Positions 27,201 to 42,200 of a stretch of 64,000 nucleotides of DNA are shown here, piece after piece; positions within the stretch are counted from its first letter, which is position 1; every line of letters starts with the position of its first letter. A program made the translations under genes and the position numbers. The stretch comes from Ariolimax columbianus (lineage: Eukaryota > Mollusca > Gastropoda > Stylommatophora > Arionidae), in the NCBI GenBank assembly GCA_036924085.1, contig JAVGWX010000013.1:60790390-60854389 (forward strand), written 5' to 3'. Under the pieces are notes generated by a model. That model saw only the letters and a list, made by a program, of their open reading frames with translations, was not told the origin of the DNA and made no database searches.

Positions 27201-30200
27201 GTGGGCATTTAACAACAACAACATGTAAATAAATATATTATTGGTTTATTATTCATTTATTATTCATTTAGTGTTAATTTATTGTTAATTTATTACTCAT
27301 TGATTGTTCATTTATTGTTCATTTATTATTCATTGATTGTTCATTTGTTGCTAATTTAGTTTTTATTTATTGTTCATTTATATATTAAGTCATGATACTT
27401 AATATTTTGAATCCCGTGCCATTTAAAGTAGGAAATGAAAAATTAGCTAAAACGAAAACATTAACATACCTCAAAAGCACAGTTACACCCGACTGTGAAA
27501 CAGACAGAGACATGAAAATCAGAATGAACAAAGCCAGAATAGCTTTCGCTAGCTTAAACAGTGATTGCATACTGCAGTGCAACACAAACACTCATCATCA
27601 TGTAGCATGTCCTTTGTAGAGCGTCGCTCTCATCATAGTCTGTCTGAAAGAAACTCGTTCCCTTGCCAAAACTCCAGCTTCCGCCACTGTCATACTCAGG
27701 CACTCCTGGATATATTGGTGCCATCGTCTTCTTGGTCTACCCCTTCTTCTTTTGCCTGGCACCATACCTTCCATCACCGTTCTCTCAAGAATATTGTGTC
27801 TCTTGATGTGACCAAAGTATTTACATTTTCTAGCCAAAATGGAATTGATAAACCAGTTCTCCTCTATGCTCAACTCTTGCCGAATGTCTACATTTGTTTT
27901 TTTCTCTGTCCAGGGTATTTTGAGGATCTTTCTGTAACATTTTGACTCAAAGGATTCGATTCTTTGTCTAGAAGTTTTGGTAATCGTCCATGATTCACAG
28001 CCATAGGCTGCCACAGGAAAAACACAGGCTCTCAAGACTTTTACTTTTATCATTTTGTTGATGTTCTGCCATAATTTCTTCAGGATGTTCAGTCTCTGCA
28101 TTGCCATAGCTAGTCTTCTTCTGATTTCTTTCGAGCAGTCGCCATTTTTGTCAATTCTGGAGCCCAGATATTCAAAATGTGTGACCTAATCTATTTCCTC
28201 ACCACCCACTGTAAATTTATGCTGACATTGTGTTTTATCGGTGGTCATTATCTTTGTTTTATTTATGTTTATGAACAGGTTTTGATCTTTACTATGTCCA
28301 AAAAAGGCAACCTGAAGCTGTGCACGAACACAAACACTAAACTAAGAACATGCAATAGTTGCAGGCTTTTTGTGCTTCTGTTTGGTGAAGAGTGATGGTG
28401 AGTAATGAAAAAAGAAACATCAAAATTGTCATCTTTTCATACAATCTGTCTTAGAAAGACTCATATAATTTTCTGGCCAAATGCCATCACCAACTGAGAA
28501 CTGCTTGCCAGGAGCAACCAAGAAGACAAGACCACCATCATAATCGGCCGTTGCTGGAATTGGAGAGAAGAACCAGACACCATCACCAGATTCGCTTTGT
28601 GGACCCCTAAAAGAAGGCAAAAGAGAGGCAGGCCTAAGACAAATTTGTGAAGAATTGTAGAGGCCAAATTGAAAATCATGAATCAGAGTTGGGGCACTGT
28701 ACAAAAGATGGCTGCAGACTGGCTGAAGTGGAGGAAGTTTGGTGCAGACCGTAATGACGCTTAGTCAGCCATTGGCCAAGAAACTAAGAAGATTTATTAA
28801 CCGAATGATAATGATGGCGGGTCAACTGGCAAACATTGATAATTAGATGCCAAGTAATGAATCAGCTCTGTAAGGTTTTTCTAGTTTTTTGTCCTGTGTA
28901 CAGGTTTTTCTAGTTTTTGTCCATTGTACAGGATTTTCTAGTTTTTGTCCAGTGTGCAGGTTTTTCTAGTTTTCATCCAATGTACAGGTTTTTCTAGTAT
29001 TTGTCCAATGTACAGGTTTTTCTAGTTTTTGTCCAGTGTACAGATTTTTCTTCTTAACAGGTTGACAGCTATGACAAAGTAATATTTAAACCGATTTTAC
29101 CTGACAGCTTGTCCCTGAGGATCGATAAAGAGAGGCCATTTTCTTGCTCTGGTGACAAATGTTGCGTTCTCCGTAGACAGCCTGTCTCTTGGTAAACCAT
29201 TATTGTACCATTTCATCACCTAAGGTACAGATCATATTAAGTTATCGCCAATATGAAATACCATTTATTGACTATGAAAGATATATCAATAACTAGCATA
29301 TTGGCCTGTCTATGATAGGCAATGCAGTACAGATTTTCAACCTCTTATTTGAAACCCTTGAACCAGTTCAGTTCGTGCCATCTCCACATTGAAATTCGGC
29401 TGCTATCAATCTCTTGCCGTATTGGTGCAATCTGAAATGGGTTTTTTCAGTACATCTCCTTAAGTTATCTACCTACATCATCCGGCAAAAACCGTTCAAA
29501 CGATGAAGCCGAGGCCGAGGCTGTAATAACAGCACTTGAGATCGTGCACCAACAGTTTGACTTGGGTGAATTGTTGCAGATGGATTTGGTAATTTTTAGT
29601 GACTCCAAGTCAGTCCTGGAGGCACTGAAGAACACCCCATACAAAGAAAAGGAGATATTCTTGGTGTGGAGGGCGATCAACAAGAGCTACTATGGGGATC
29701 AGATCGATCACTCACCTTGTTAGCTAGGCCGTCAAGAAAACAGCCTATTTTCAGGGTGGGCTACTAGGAAGTGGATGTGAGGTTGTTGACCAGTATATTT
29801 TGCCAGACCCTGACTAACATGTCTGATCAGTATATTTTGCCAGACCCTGACTAACATGTCTGATCAGTATATTTTGCCAGACCCTGACTAACATGTCTGA
29901 TCAGTATATTTTGCCAGACCCTGACTAACATGTCTGATCAGTATATTTTGCCAGACCCTGACTAACATGTCTGATCAGTATATTTTGCCAGACCCTGACT
30001 AACATGTCTGATCAGTATATTTTGCCTGACCAAATGTTGGTCTTCCTCCCCATCTCTAAAGATAATTTTAGTAAACTTCTAAAAATGTATATCATAAACT
30101 AACTTATAAGGGTTCCCAGATGCAGAAGTGAATGAGTAGACAGCAGTCAGCGACTCATAGCTGGCTGCTTGCATCAGGGTCAGTGACCCATAACTTACCA

Positions 30201-33200
30201 AGACCATATTCCGCTGCTATGTGGCAGCCCTGGAAACAGACTGCAACCATGCAAATTGGAGATCAAAGAGGGAGGGCAAAACCAGTCTAAAAAATACCAT
30301 ACTGAAATTGGATGTGTCGGACAGAAAGGTGCAGATATATCAGCCTCACTGTAAGCTTCACAATTCTGACATACAACGATTGTCCCTGGTGAATGATGTG
30401 GTAATCTGTGCAGACAAAGTAAAAGATAGATAGGAAGGTCACATGATGGGATGAAACGATGATCGATGGAGCACAGCGACAGCAATTGGCACCCCTGAGA
30501 CAAAAAGAGATCGCAGGGAAGATCTCCAATACGTTTATCTGACTCCCTTGCTGTACACAAAAACATCCGAGAAGTCTCTGAAGGAAGGCTTACAATGCAC
30601 TGGACTTCCATGGCCCATGACAGAGTCCACTGGAGACAAAGTTGGGATCCACAGCTACGCTGAGGAATGAGTCATCAAGATCAAGAACACGAAAGATCAA
30701 GACAAAACTGAAAACTATGACACAACGTCACAAATGTCCTTTTCAGGACGAACACCAAAGAACAAGAAATATTTATAATATTTTTGTATGGTAGCATCAT
30801 AAGAAAATAGCAAATCCCTTCCACAGAATGAAATAATATTCTAAACAAACTGACCTGATTTGCATCAACTAAGCTTCGAACCAGATCAAAGTCATTGGAA
30901 ATCGGCACATCAGTGTCTCTACACATGTTGACCCAGTTTTCCACAAGCTCGTTTCTGTAGGAAGCTGTAAAGGCCCCAAAGTACGCTACCGATGCTGCAG
31001 CCACCAGCGTGTCACCCACAATTCCCTCCAACTTCATGTTCAGAATTTTTACAGAATGAGACCAGCGAACCTGAAGGTGATTTTCAAAAACAGAATCAAG
31101 TGTCTAAAAAGTGAAAAATCTTTTCTTATGTTTGTACGTTTGCTAATGCTGGTCTGTTTCTATGAATACCATCTTCATCTTCTTCGACACTAAAACCAAC
31201 TTCAGGGTAATGTTGATGTGACAGGACAGGGAAGATTGGGCTGGCGACTCTAAGAAACAAAGGTTGTCTGAATGTGTTGGACAAAAACAGGTCATGCCAG
31301 GGTCAATCACCGTTTCGACACTATGTCAACAAAGAAACGAGGGGTTAGGAACACGTTAGGTGGAAGACTTTGTCTGGTACTGGGGTGGATGTTAGAGCTG
31401 ACCACTCTGGCATTCGACTTGACAGGGATGAGGGTTGTTGCAATCTAATACTTCTATGACAGGCTACCATATTTAGAATGACAGTGACTCGTGGATAGCC
31501 AGCCAAAAATATTTTAGTTGGGATATATACAAATTGGAATGATGGCTAAATCAGCCAACCCAGAGAAGACAATTGGACAACCATGTTGTTGCTTGACACT
31601 ATAAAAGACACTGCAGAGATAAACTTGGAAGACTGGCAGGAAGACGGAGTGAGTCTGGAAGTGAGAGTGTTTACAGGGTGGTTGTAGGATCATACACCTC
31701 GAGTTTGGCCAGTCACGCTCAATAGGTGCTTATGAAGGACACCCTGTGACCAGTAAGAGATTTGAATGTGTGTTGTATGTGCAGGACACCTTGTGAGCGA
31801 TGTATGTTCTGAATTGTTACACGAGTGTACAGATCGTCTAAGGAACGATGTATGCTCCAATTATGTCTGAGCGGACAAATGTGCCTCAGTATGTGAAGTG
31901 ATCTGATTATATGTGAATGCACAGTTGCCTGATTATATGTGAACTGATTATACGTGAACTGATTATGTGTGAGTGCACAGATTGACTGAGTACGTGATCC
32001 GATCGTGAAGATGAGTTTGTGATTGTGTGCTGAGTGTGCAGATAGGGGAGCTGCCAAATTTGATCAAGACTTCTCTTCAGGTCTACATTGTGCACTGGGA
32101 AACAAAATATTTCACATCAGCCTGGCCAAAGAAGTGGTAATCAGTTTTGTTGTTGTTTCAAATGCCCACAATGAGTAAGTTTACTCTTTTGTGTGCCCTG
32201 AAAAGGACGTCAAGTGGTGAGTTGCAGTAGCTTTCCTCACATCTCGAGCATGCTGATGAAGGTGGACAGGGGTCCTCCGGGTGGTTGTGCTATGCTTGGC
32301 TTCATCTGTGTGTTGCTCACAACCACAGCAACACATTGATCCCTCACCTTGTTAGCCAGGCTGCCATGACAACAGCTCGTTTCCAAGGAGGGCTACAAGG
32401 AAGCCAAGGTGAGGGTCTTTGGCCAGTATATTTTGCCTGACCCTGACTAACATGTCTGATCAGTGTGTTTTGCTTAACCAGACGTTGGTCTTCCTAACCA
32501 ATTCACTTTTGTGTTATTCCTATAGTGTTAAGCCTGTTTAGAAGTCGTGCATTGCACTACAATGAGGATAATCTAGATCCACCTTCATTTGTACACAATT
32601 CAAGAAAAGCCACTGCAAACCCACATAAGGTGGACAAAAATGTATTGCTATGGTTCAGATACTGCGGACAGACAAAAACGTTTATCACAAACAGACCTCT
32701 TCATCAGCCAGGGCAGAAATTAGGATGGATGCTCGGTCTAGTCTCAGACCTGTGACTTTCTGCCTTTCTTTAAGAGCCTCTCTTTGGTTGACACTGTCCT
32801 GGTACTGCTGTTGAATCATCCCTAGATGGGCCTCAATCTGAAACAGAAGAAGCCAATAGTGTCTCACAAATCTTTTCATTAATACAGCCAGCCACTGATA
32901 TTGTATTGCTTTTTTTGTGTGCGTTTGCCTTATTTCTCTAATCCCCAAGACGGTGTATGTTGCACTGTGGTTTTTTTGCGCCTGTTGGCCCAGTGCATCC
33001 AACTTCAGCATGCATTTTATGTAAGGGCCTGCTTCCTCCTGCATTTTCTAAGGGTTTGCTTCCCCGGGGTGACGGTAGGTGCTGTGATGGGGATCATAAA
33101 CAGCACCTTCTGGTTGTGAGCCATGTCACTTAACCACTAACCCACCCCATCCCCTGATATTGTATAAAGTAGAAGCACACCCAATATTGAGTATCACTTC

Positions 33201-36200
33201 AAACAACCGTCAACATATTTGGCTGTTTCTTGGCAGGTGTATGGTACGGTTAGTTAGTTAATTTTCTTTCCATTTATGCCATCTTGTGTCATTTCCACAG
33301 TGTCTTCTCCAGATGTTTATTGATCTACATCTCTTCCTCTTCCCCTGGGGATTCCATGTCAGGGGCTGCCTGAAAGCTTACCCTAGCATGTGTCCTATCC
33401 AACCCCATTTCCTACATTTCCACTGGCCAGTCTATACCCAATATTCAAAATACAAGCGTGAAATAGTATCATAAAAAAACTGACTGGCACAACATGGGGA
33501 GCAAAGTCCGATGTCCTCAGAACATTATTATTCGCTCTGTGTTTCTCTGTAGCTGAGTACGCTGCACCAGTCTAGAAGAACTCTGCACATGTCAAACATA
33601 TAGATACAGCAATAAATGAGACAGGCCGTATAGTTACTGGATGCCTAAAACCTACACCAACTGAAAGAATATAACCCATAATCGGCATAGCTCCCCCAGA
33701 GATATAAAGAACTGTCGCGTCAGAGATAGAAAGAGAAAAACAGGTAAATGACCCAAGACACTTTATGTTCGAACATCAGGTGCAATGCCCAAGACTAGAG
33801 TCAAGACAAAGTTTCATACAGTCAACCCAGCCACTACATCCTAGTCCAGGAAATTGATGCATTGAAAGTTGGAAACAGCTGACATAGGTCCCCTTGATCA
33901 AGTTACGGGAGGAACCTGCATCTGGACATCTCCTGTCCTACGCAACATAGAAGTCACTAAATAGACTTCAAACTGGTGTATCACGATGCAGGAAAAACCT
34001 GAAAAGATGGGAATACAGGGATGATAAAATATGCGAATGTGGTGTAACACAAATCAGGGACCATTTAATGATCTGCCCAAACCTCCTGGAGACTTGTAGC
34101 ATGGATGACCTGCTGAATGCCAGTGACAAGGCAATCCATGTGGCTGAATACTGGAAGAATGATGTGTGACATAGTGCCTAGGACACGGAAAGTCAAGTAA
34201 AGTACCCAATATCCTCCGTAGATATTTATTTACGATCGATTGAAGTTTCCTCTGTCTTTGTCATTCTCCATGTTTCTGTTCTGTACACAAGTACTCACTT
34301 GACATTAGAAATGCACAATCTTAACTTGGTAAAAAAAAGTAAAGTAAAGTGGAAATTCAGCACAATTAACCGCTGGTTGAAAATGGAGTTTTTGAAGACT
34401 CCATTGAACTAAGCCGCAGCCTGTGAGAGGTGAGGTGGCCAGTGCCCTTCCTTGTTTTTTTTACTTTCCCTAACTCATGTGTCAGGTACTCATTTTACAA
34501 CTGGGTTTACTGGAGAAGCGGTCGCCTATTAAACTCACAAATCTTTGTTTAGAAGACAGCAGAGTTTTCGAAACCAGTATAAAGACGTTAAGTTAAGTTA
34601 AATCATGAACCAGATTTTTTTAGTCTCTGGACGGGATTCGAACCGAGGCACACTATTACCACAGAATAGCTTGATACTAGTCTTTATTTCCTTGGATTTT
34701 CATACATTATTCAGTAATGGGGAGCGCATGGCCGAATGGTTTCAAGGCCTGCCTGTCGACAAGGAGGGCAGCAGTTCAAATACCCGGTATGGTATATGTT
34801 GTTTTTCTGTTGGGGTTGAAATAAACAAACATAGCCAGCACACGACGCGGCGACAGCAGTGGCGAAGCGGTCTGTAGTCCTCAGCCTTCAAAACCCCTTG
34901 ACTACCCGAGCAATGGAAAAAATGTCGTAGGACAGAAAAGAGATTCAGTAATATAAATGATGTCCTTGCCTTTCCAATTCTATCCCTTACGTCTGCCTCT
35001 ATGTCCCCTGAAGTTTCAATGGTGCTCTCCAACTATGTGAAGTTGTCCACCTTTTCTAGTACCTCACTTTCAAACATGATTGGCTCTTTACTTAAGAGAA
35101 GGTGTATCAGCTATGTTACCAACTGCCTGCTGGTCATGCCAAATTCTGCAATGCTCTAAACATGTTATCATTGGAATAGAAAATCCAAGCCCTGGTGAAG
35201 AGGTGTTTCAGAAAGATCCTTGGAATATAACATGGAGATTACATCTCTAATGTCAGTGTATGCAATACTGTCCGACAGTTTATCAGACCTATCTGGACGT
35301 ACTTTCAATTGTCAAATCACGAAGGTTCTGCTGGAATGGCCATGTGATACGTTCTCATGGATCGCCCAATATGATACTCCGAGGCAGAGTTCCTGGCAAG
35401 AGAAGAGGTTTGCTCTAAGATGAACTGGACAGATGATATTTACACGTGGACGAGTGTGACATTAATTGAAACTGCAATGCTCGTAATGTATAGAGTATGA
35501 TGGAGACGGACAGTTCGTGATGTATTAAGTCGTCATGCTTCCAAGACCACCTAGGTTATAGAACAGATCTCTTTATTTTTTTGTCCATGTCCAAGCACCA
35601 TGTTATACGGCATCCATCTAGTATTCAGCGACATGAATTGCCTTGTCATTTGCCTCCAGCATCCCGCACCTATTGCATGTTTCCTGGAGGTTGAGGCAAG
35701 TCATCAGGTGGTCTGGGTACTATATTGCATCATCATCTGTATATACCCATCGTTTTATATTCCTATTGCACTGTGATTCACCAAGTCAGAGTTTATTCAG
35801 CAACTTCCATGTTGTCTATGGAAGATGATGTTTAGGGACAGGCTCCTCCTGAAGTTCCATCTTTGGGGCCTGCATCAATTCAGATGAGACGAGACGAGGC
35901 GAGGTTCAAAACAAAAGTACCATCATAGCAATCCTGTATAAATGTTCTGACAGCAAGATAGCAGCTGATGCTGGTTCTCTTCTATAGATCTGTTCAGAAT
36001 CATGCTGGCTTTCTCTCAACCACAGGAAGTGTATACCATCTAAGTGTTGTTATTCCAGCCAAGGCATATGTTATGAGGTGTGGAACCTACAGAACCTGAT
36101 GCAGATAGACTCTGTGTTGCCCAACGAGCGATGGAGTGAAGAACATAGAAAATCTTCATTCGCAATCAAATCCGCAATGCAGAAAACAGACATCGAACTT

Positions 36201-39200
36201 CCTTCACTGACATCATAGATGTCACAATGTTACGGAAATACAGATGGGCAGCCCATGTGGTGCGCATGCCGGATAATAGATGGACATGTAGAGTGACTTC
36301 ATGGTGGCCCTACAACTTTAGTCGCCCTCGCTGGAGACTGAGGTTGAGATGGAGAGATGGCCTGAAGGAGGCCCTGAGCTCAATATGGTACACCAAGGCA
36401 AAAGAGTGCAATGAGTTTACTCAACATTTGGCTACCTGGCAATAGACACGTTCCCGATTGAATACCAGGATTTTGATATTTTGAAATAGAGTGTCTCTAG
36501 ATCCATTGAGTTGAGCCTGAGGTCTGCACTCTCACTTACTAGAACCACTTTGAAGCTAATAATTGCTTATTTCATTAAAATATGACCATACTAAGTGTAG
36601 GGTAAATAAAGGAGGACTGACTTACAAGTGAATCATCTGTCGGCAGCATCATCACCTCACACCCACTGACTGTGTCTCAGATTGTCCCACGCCCCTGCAA
36701 TCTAGCTACATGTAACTTTATCAGCTTTACAATAAAATAGAGGGGTGCGTTAGCTCAGTTCATAGAGAGCAATTAAATATTTTCTGTGGTAAAAAAAAAA
36801 TACGGGTTGTGATTTTAATCGGAGACCGCTTCTCCAGTCAACCCAGCTGTAAATGGGTACCTGATGCATGAGTTAGGGAAAGTAATGACAGCAAGGAAGG
36901 ACACTGGCCACCCCACCTCTCACAGGCTGCGGCTTAGTACAATGGAGTCTTAAAAAACTCCATTTCCAACCAGCGGTCAATTCTGCTGAATTTCCACTTT
37001 ACACTTTTTACAATAAAATATGTCATGCACAGGTGGGGATGGGCTGCATAGCAGAGTAGTTGGTGGGTGACATGACTCACAACTTGAACATATCCATGTT
37101 CAGATTCAGTAAGTGCATTGCCTCTATGGGAAGTAAACCTATTTTTAAAATGTGTGCTGAAGTGAAGCTAAACTGTATAAATCATTGGTGAGACCTAAAT
37201 TGAAGAGGGGAAATAAACATGCTAGATACAGAGAAGAGATACAAAATTTATTCTAGTATTCCAGAATGAGATGAAGGAAAGAAAAACCGGTCTTAAGTGT
37301 CTAAAACAGAGAAGAATTAATCAAAGGAAAGGTTCATCATCATCAAGTAGCATGTCCTTTGCAGAACATTGATCTCATGACAGCATGTCTGTTGGAAACT
37401 ATCTTTTGCCAGTCTTCCGGCCTGCAGCATGGTCAAATCCAGCATCTCCTTGATGTCCTGAGTCTATCATCTTCTTGGCGAACCCCTGCCTCACTTTCCA
37501 GTGACCATGCCCTTCATAACCACTCTCTCCAGTCTGTTGTGTCGTTTGACGTGACCAAAAAACCACAGTTTTTGTGTCATTACGTTATTTATGAACAAAT
37601 TCTCCTCTACATTCAGGTTATGCTGGATGGATTTGTTAGTTTCTTACTTTGTCCACGGGATTTTCATAACTCTTTTGTGGCACTATGTTTTAAAAGCACC
37701 GATCTTCACTCTTATTGCTTTTGTAATAGTCCCTGTTTCACATCCATAAGTTGCCATAGGAAAAATGCATGTTCATAGGATCTTTAGTTTTAGTTCCCTG
37801 TTAATACTATGCCATAGGTTCTGCATACTCCATAGCTTCTGCTATGGAAAGGATAAATTAAACTATACCACCAAGTTTTTCAATGCACAACTGGCTACAA
37901 GAACAAGAGGGTACAGTTTTAAATTGTTTAAAGAAAGATCTACATTAGATATTTGGAAATTTGTTTTAGTCAGAGAGTGGTGAATTTCTGGAATGCATTG
38001 CCACAGGATGTGGTGGAGACAGTCAGTTAATGCATTACAAAATATATTGGATGCTCAGTTAATTTAATATCAGTGGAGTGGAATAAACTTGTTGTACACA
38101 GACTCTGTAGAGCCTTCTAAACCAGTATAATGAAGTAGAGATGCACGGGGGGACATAAGGCCCACAAAAACATAGCACAATACTCCCTCTTAGGAAACAA
38201 GGCAAACAAAAACACATTTTAAAAATATTTGCCATGCTAACCTTCTTCAGGCTGCTTTGCTTCTTTGCCAGACTGTCTTGTGCTAGTGTTAGTGCCTCTC
38301 TTGCCTCCTGTACTCTTTTTTGTTTTGGCTTGACCATCTATTATTTAACAAGTCACAACAGGGTAAATGATAGTTGCTGTGCATATACGAGGTGTGTTCA
38401 AATGAGACCTACCCATGCTACACCACATTTACATACACATGAGGAGCATGATGATGTCACATCTGACTTAATAAGCACATACAAATGTACGAGTGTGCAC
38501 ATGTTCAGTATCCTCATATTCACAGGTTCTGCTGCAGACTGTTAAGAAAATGGCAGGTGTGATACAGAATCCATCCAGGGTTGATCAGCAAGCCGTAATT
38601 CAGTTCCTAACAGCTGAAGGATGTCAACCAGTAGACATTCATTGCAGAATACAAGCAGTGGATGGTGACAAAAGTATGTTGAAGACAACAGTGAAGGATG
38701 GGGCACGGATGTTTCGGGAAGAACGCAAGTTAATGAAAGATCTTCCGCGACCAGGTCAGGCACATATTGTTGCGACAGAAGAAGTCATTGGCGATATTGA
38801 TGCAGTAATTCGAGTGGACCGTAGTTGAAGCTTTCATTCTTTAGCAGAGTAATAGGCTGTGTCGCTTTGGACAGTTCAAATGGTAGTTCAGAAGAAACTG
38901 AAGTATCGGAAGATGTCTTCACAATGGGTCTGACGGAAGCTGACCGATTATCATAAGGAAGAGGGAATGGGGTGGAGTTTGAACCACTTGTTGCGTTTTG
39001 TAAGGTGATGAATTTCTGTTGTGCATAGTGAACATGAATGCCATACGCTACAAAGACACACTAGACATCCTACAAACAGCCATCAAGAATAAATGACCCA
39101 GCATGCTTTCGTGTGGTGTGATTCTATTGCACGACAATGCTTGTTCACATGTCGTGAACATTGTAGAGGAAGCTTTAGCATGGAAAAGTTGGGAAGTTCT

Positions 39201-42200
39201 GCCACACCCAGCTTATAGTCTCAATCTGTCACCATGTGACTTTCATTTGTTCGGACCCTTACAAAAATTTCTAAAAGGACAACAATTCAACTCCGATGCA
39301 GAAGTCTTGGCTTCGGTGAGGTAACCAATTGGTTCAATGAGCAACTAAAGTCATTTTTCTCGAACGGCATCCAACTTCTAGACAAAGAATCAAATCCTTC
39401 GAGTCAAAATGTTACAGAAAGGTCCTCAGAATACCCTGGACAGAGAAAAAGACAAATGTAGACATTCTGCAAGAGTTGAGCATAGAGGAGAACTGGTTTA
39501 TCAATTCCATTTTGGCTAGAAAATGCAAATACTTTGGTCACATCGAGAGACACAAAGGTCTTGAGAGAACAATGATGGAAGGTATGGTGCCAGGCAAAAG
39601 AGGAAGGGGTAGACCAAGAAGACGATGGCACCAAGATATCCAGGAATATCCTGGGTATGACTGTAGCGGAGGCTGGAGTTTCGGCAAGGGAAAGAGTTTT
39701 TTTCCAGACAGGCTGTGATGGGAGCAACGTTATATAAAGGACATGCTACATGATGATGGTTTCCAACATCTACTCAAGCAGTGTGATGCGTGTCTAAATA
39801 CCTATGGCAACTTTTTATAACAAACCCCAGTGCATGCTTGCTTCATATCAATTGCTTTATTTAATTCTGCCCAACCTGCTAGTGTTCCTTTCATATGTTT
39901 GTAATAAATCCACCAGATGGGTTTCATTTGAACGCGCCTCATAGGTTACACGTTTAAAGTAGTTTCCAATGTAAACATAAAATAAAAGTTGAATATCATA
40001 CATTTCACTAGCAAAGATAAACACATTTTCATACATTTCACTAGCAAAGATAAACACATTTTCATACATTTCACTAGCAAAGATAAACACATTTTCATAC
40101 ATTTCACTAGCAAAGATAAACACATTTTCATACATTTCACTAGCAAAGATAAACACATTTTCATACATTTCACTAGCAAAGATAAACACATTTTCATACA
40201 TTTCACTAGCAAAGATAAACACATTTTCATACATGACAAAGGCATGAAGATCAGAATACACAAAGCTAGAGCAGCCTTTGTTAGTTTAAATAGCATTTAG
40301 ATCCTTCATTGTACAGTAAGAATGAGAATGCAACCTGACAAACTACCCCTGTGCACCTGTAACGCATGCCGTTCTGGTGGCAGACCAAGAACTAGATGGA
40401 TAGGAAAACTTGCGGATATTCTAAATCATTATGGGATGATGACTAGACTACTTCAACGTCGCGAATGGCCCTGAACAGAAAACTACGGCTCCGCATGACG
40501 CCTCACGGCAGAAGTGGATAAGACAAGACATCGTAAAGTACGAACACCGTTAAAAATCAACACCTTAAGCAAAATGCCAGTCATGCTTGGAGGTGAGGCA
40601 CTGGAAGAAATTGACACCTTCAAATATTTGGAAGTGAGGCACTGGAAGAGGTGGACACCTTCACATATTTGGAGATGAGGCACTGAAAGAGGTGGACATC
40701 TTCACATACTTAGAGGTGAGAAACTGGAAGAGGTGGACACCTTCACATATTTGGAGGTGAGGCACTGGTAGATGTGGACACCTTCACATATTTGGAGGTG
40801 AGGCACTGGAAGAAGTGGACACCTTCACATATTTGGAGGTGAGGCACTGGAAGAGGTGGACACCTTCACATATTTGGAGATGAGGCACTGAAAGAGGTGG
40901 ACATCTTCACATACTTAGAGGTGAGAAACTGGAAGAGGTGGACACCTTCACATATTTGGAGGTGAGGCACTGGTAGATGTGGACACCTTCACATATTTGG
41001 AGGTGAGGCACTGGAAGAAGTGGACACCTTCACATATTTGGAGGTGAGGCACTGGAAGAGGTGGACACCTTCACATATTTGGAGATGAGGCACTGAAAGA
41101 GGTGGACATCTTCACATACTTAGAGGTGAGAAACTGGAAGAGGTGGACACCTTCACATATTTGGAGGTGAGGCACTGGAAGAAGTGGACACCTTCACATA
41201 TTTGGAGTTAAGGCACTAGGAGAGATGGACACCTTCACATATTTGGGCAGTATCATTAATACTTTAGGGGGCATAGAGACAAATGTAAGGTATAGGATTG
41301 GAAAGACAAGAACATATTTCTTGTTACTGAATAATATAAGGAAATACAAGGACATGAAGATTAAGGCAAAGTTAAGGTTGTATTATTCCAATGTCAAGTC
41401 AGTTCTACTGTACAGAGGAGAAACTTGGAGAACTACAAAGGCAATACAGAGGAAACTCCGGTCGTTCGGTAATAAGTGGGTATAATGGGTACTGGCTGAC
41501 AAGACATGGTGAAGAATGAAGACCTACGGGGAAGGAACCAACAACAACCAGTGGAGCAGCCCCTGCTGAAGACGGATGTGTCGGACCGAAAGGTGAAAAT
41601 ATTGCAGTCAAGCTGGAAACTAGCGACACAACGTATCCCGTTCTCCGGACTGCATCATGCTACTTGCAAAGTCCTGTTCAGGGCTTGGTATTGGGAGATT
41701 GAGAACAAACGCGAAAGAAGAAGAAGTGGAGCAACCAATCAAATGTAGGAAATGGGATTGGATAGGACACATGCTAAGGAAAGCACCAAATGTGGCCAGA
41801 CAGCCTCTGACATGGAATCACAGGGAAAAAGGAAAAGAGGTAGACCAAAAAACACCTAGAAAAGAGACTGTAAAAATGAACTTCAGTCCCTGGACCTTAA
41901 CTGGAGAGACGCTGAAAGAGCAGATTAAGATTTCAATTGCTGGAGAACTGTTGCCAATGGTCTGTGCCCTTTACCTTTAATCTGCCATGCATGTCACTAG
42001 AGGTGGCTAAGGAAGGTTGGGCATGGGGCTGGCTAACCAAAGCTGTAGAAACTTGTATCAAATACTTCTTCAACAGATATACACAGGTTAATGCATGATG
42101 ATCTTGCAATGTATTTGTTGTACACCTATACTCCACAGGGAGCTAAACATGTTTTGATTGATTTAAAAAACACTGGCAACCTTTTTTCAAACAATATTTC

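Noticed and set aside
39989..40300. CRISPR-like regular repeats (also 26483-27140, 18905-19435)
   Set aside because: Units are contiguous with no unique spacers, and the genome is an animal's; these are minisatellites.
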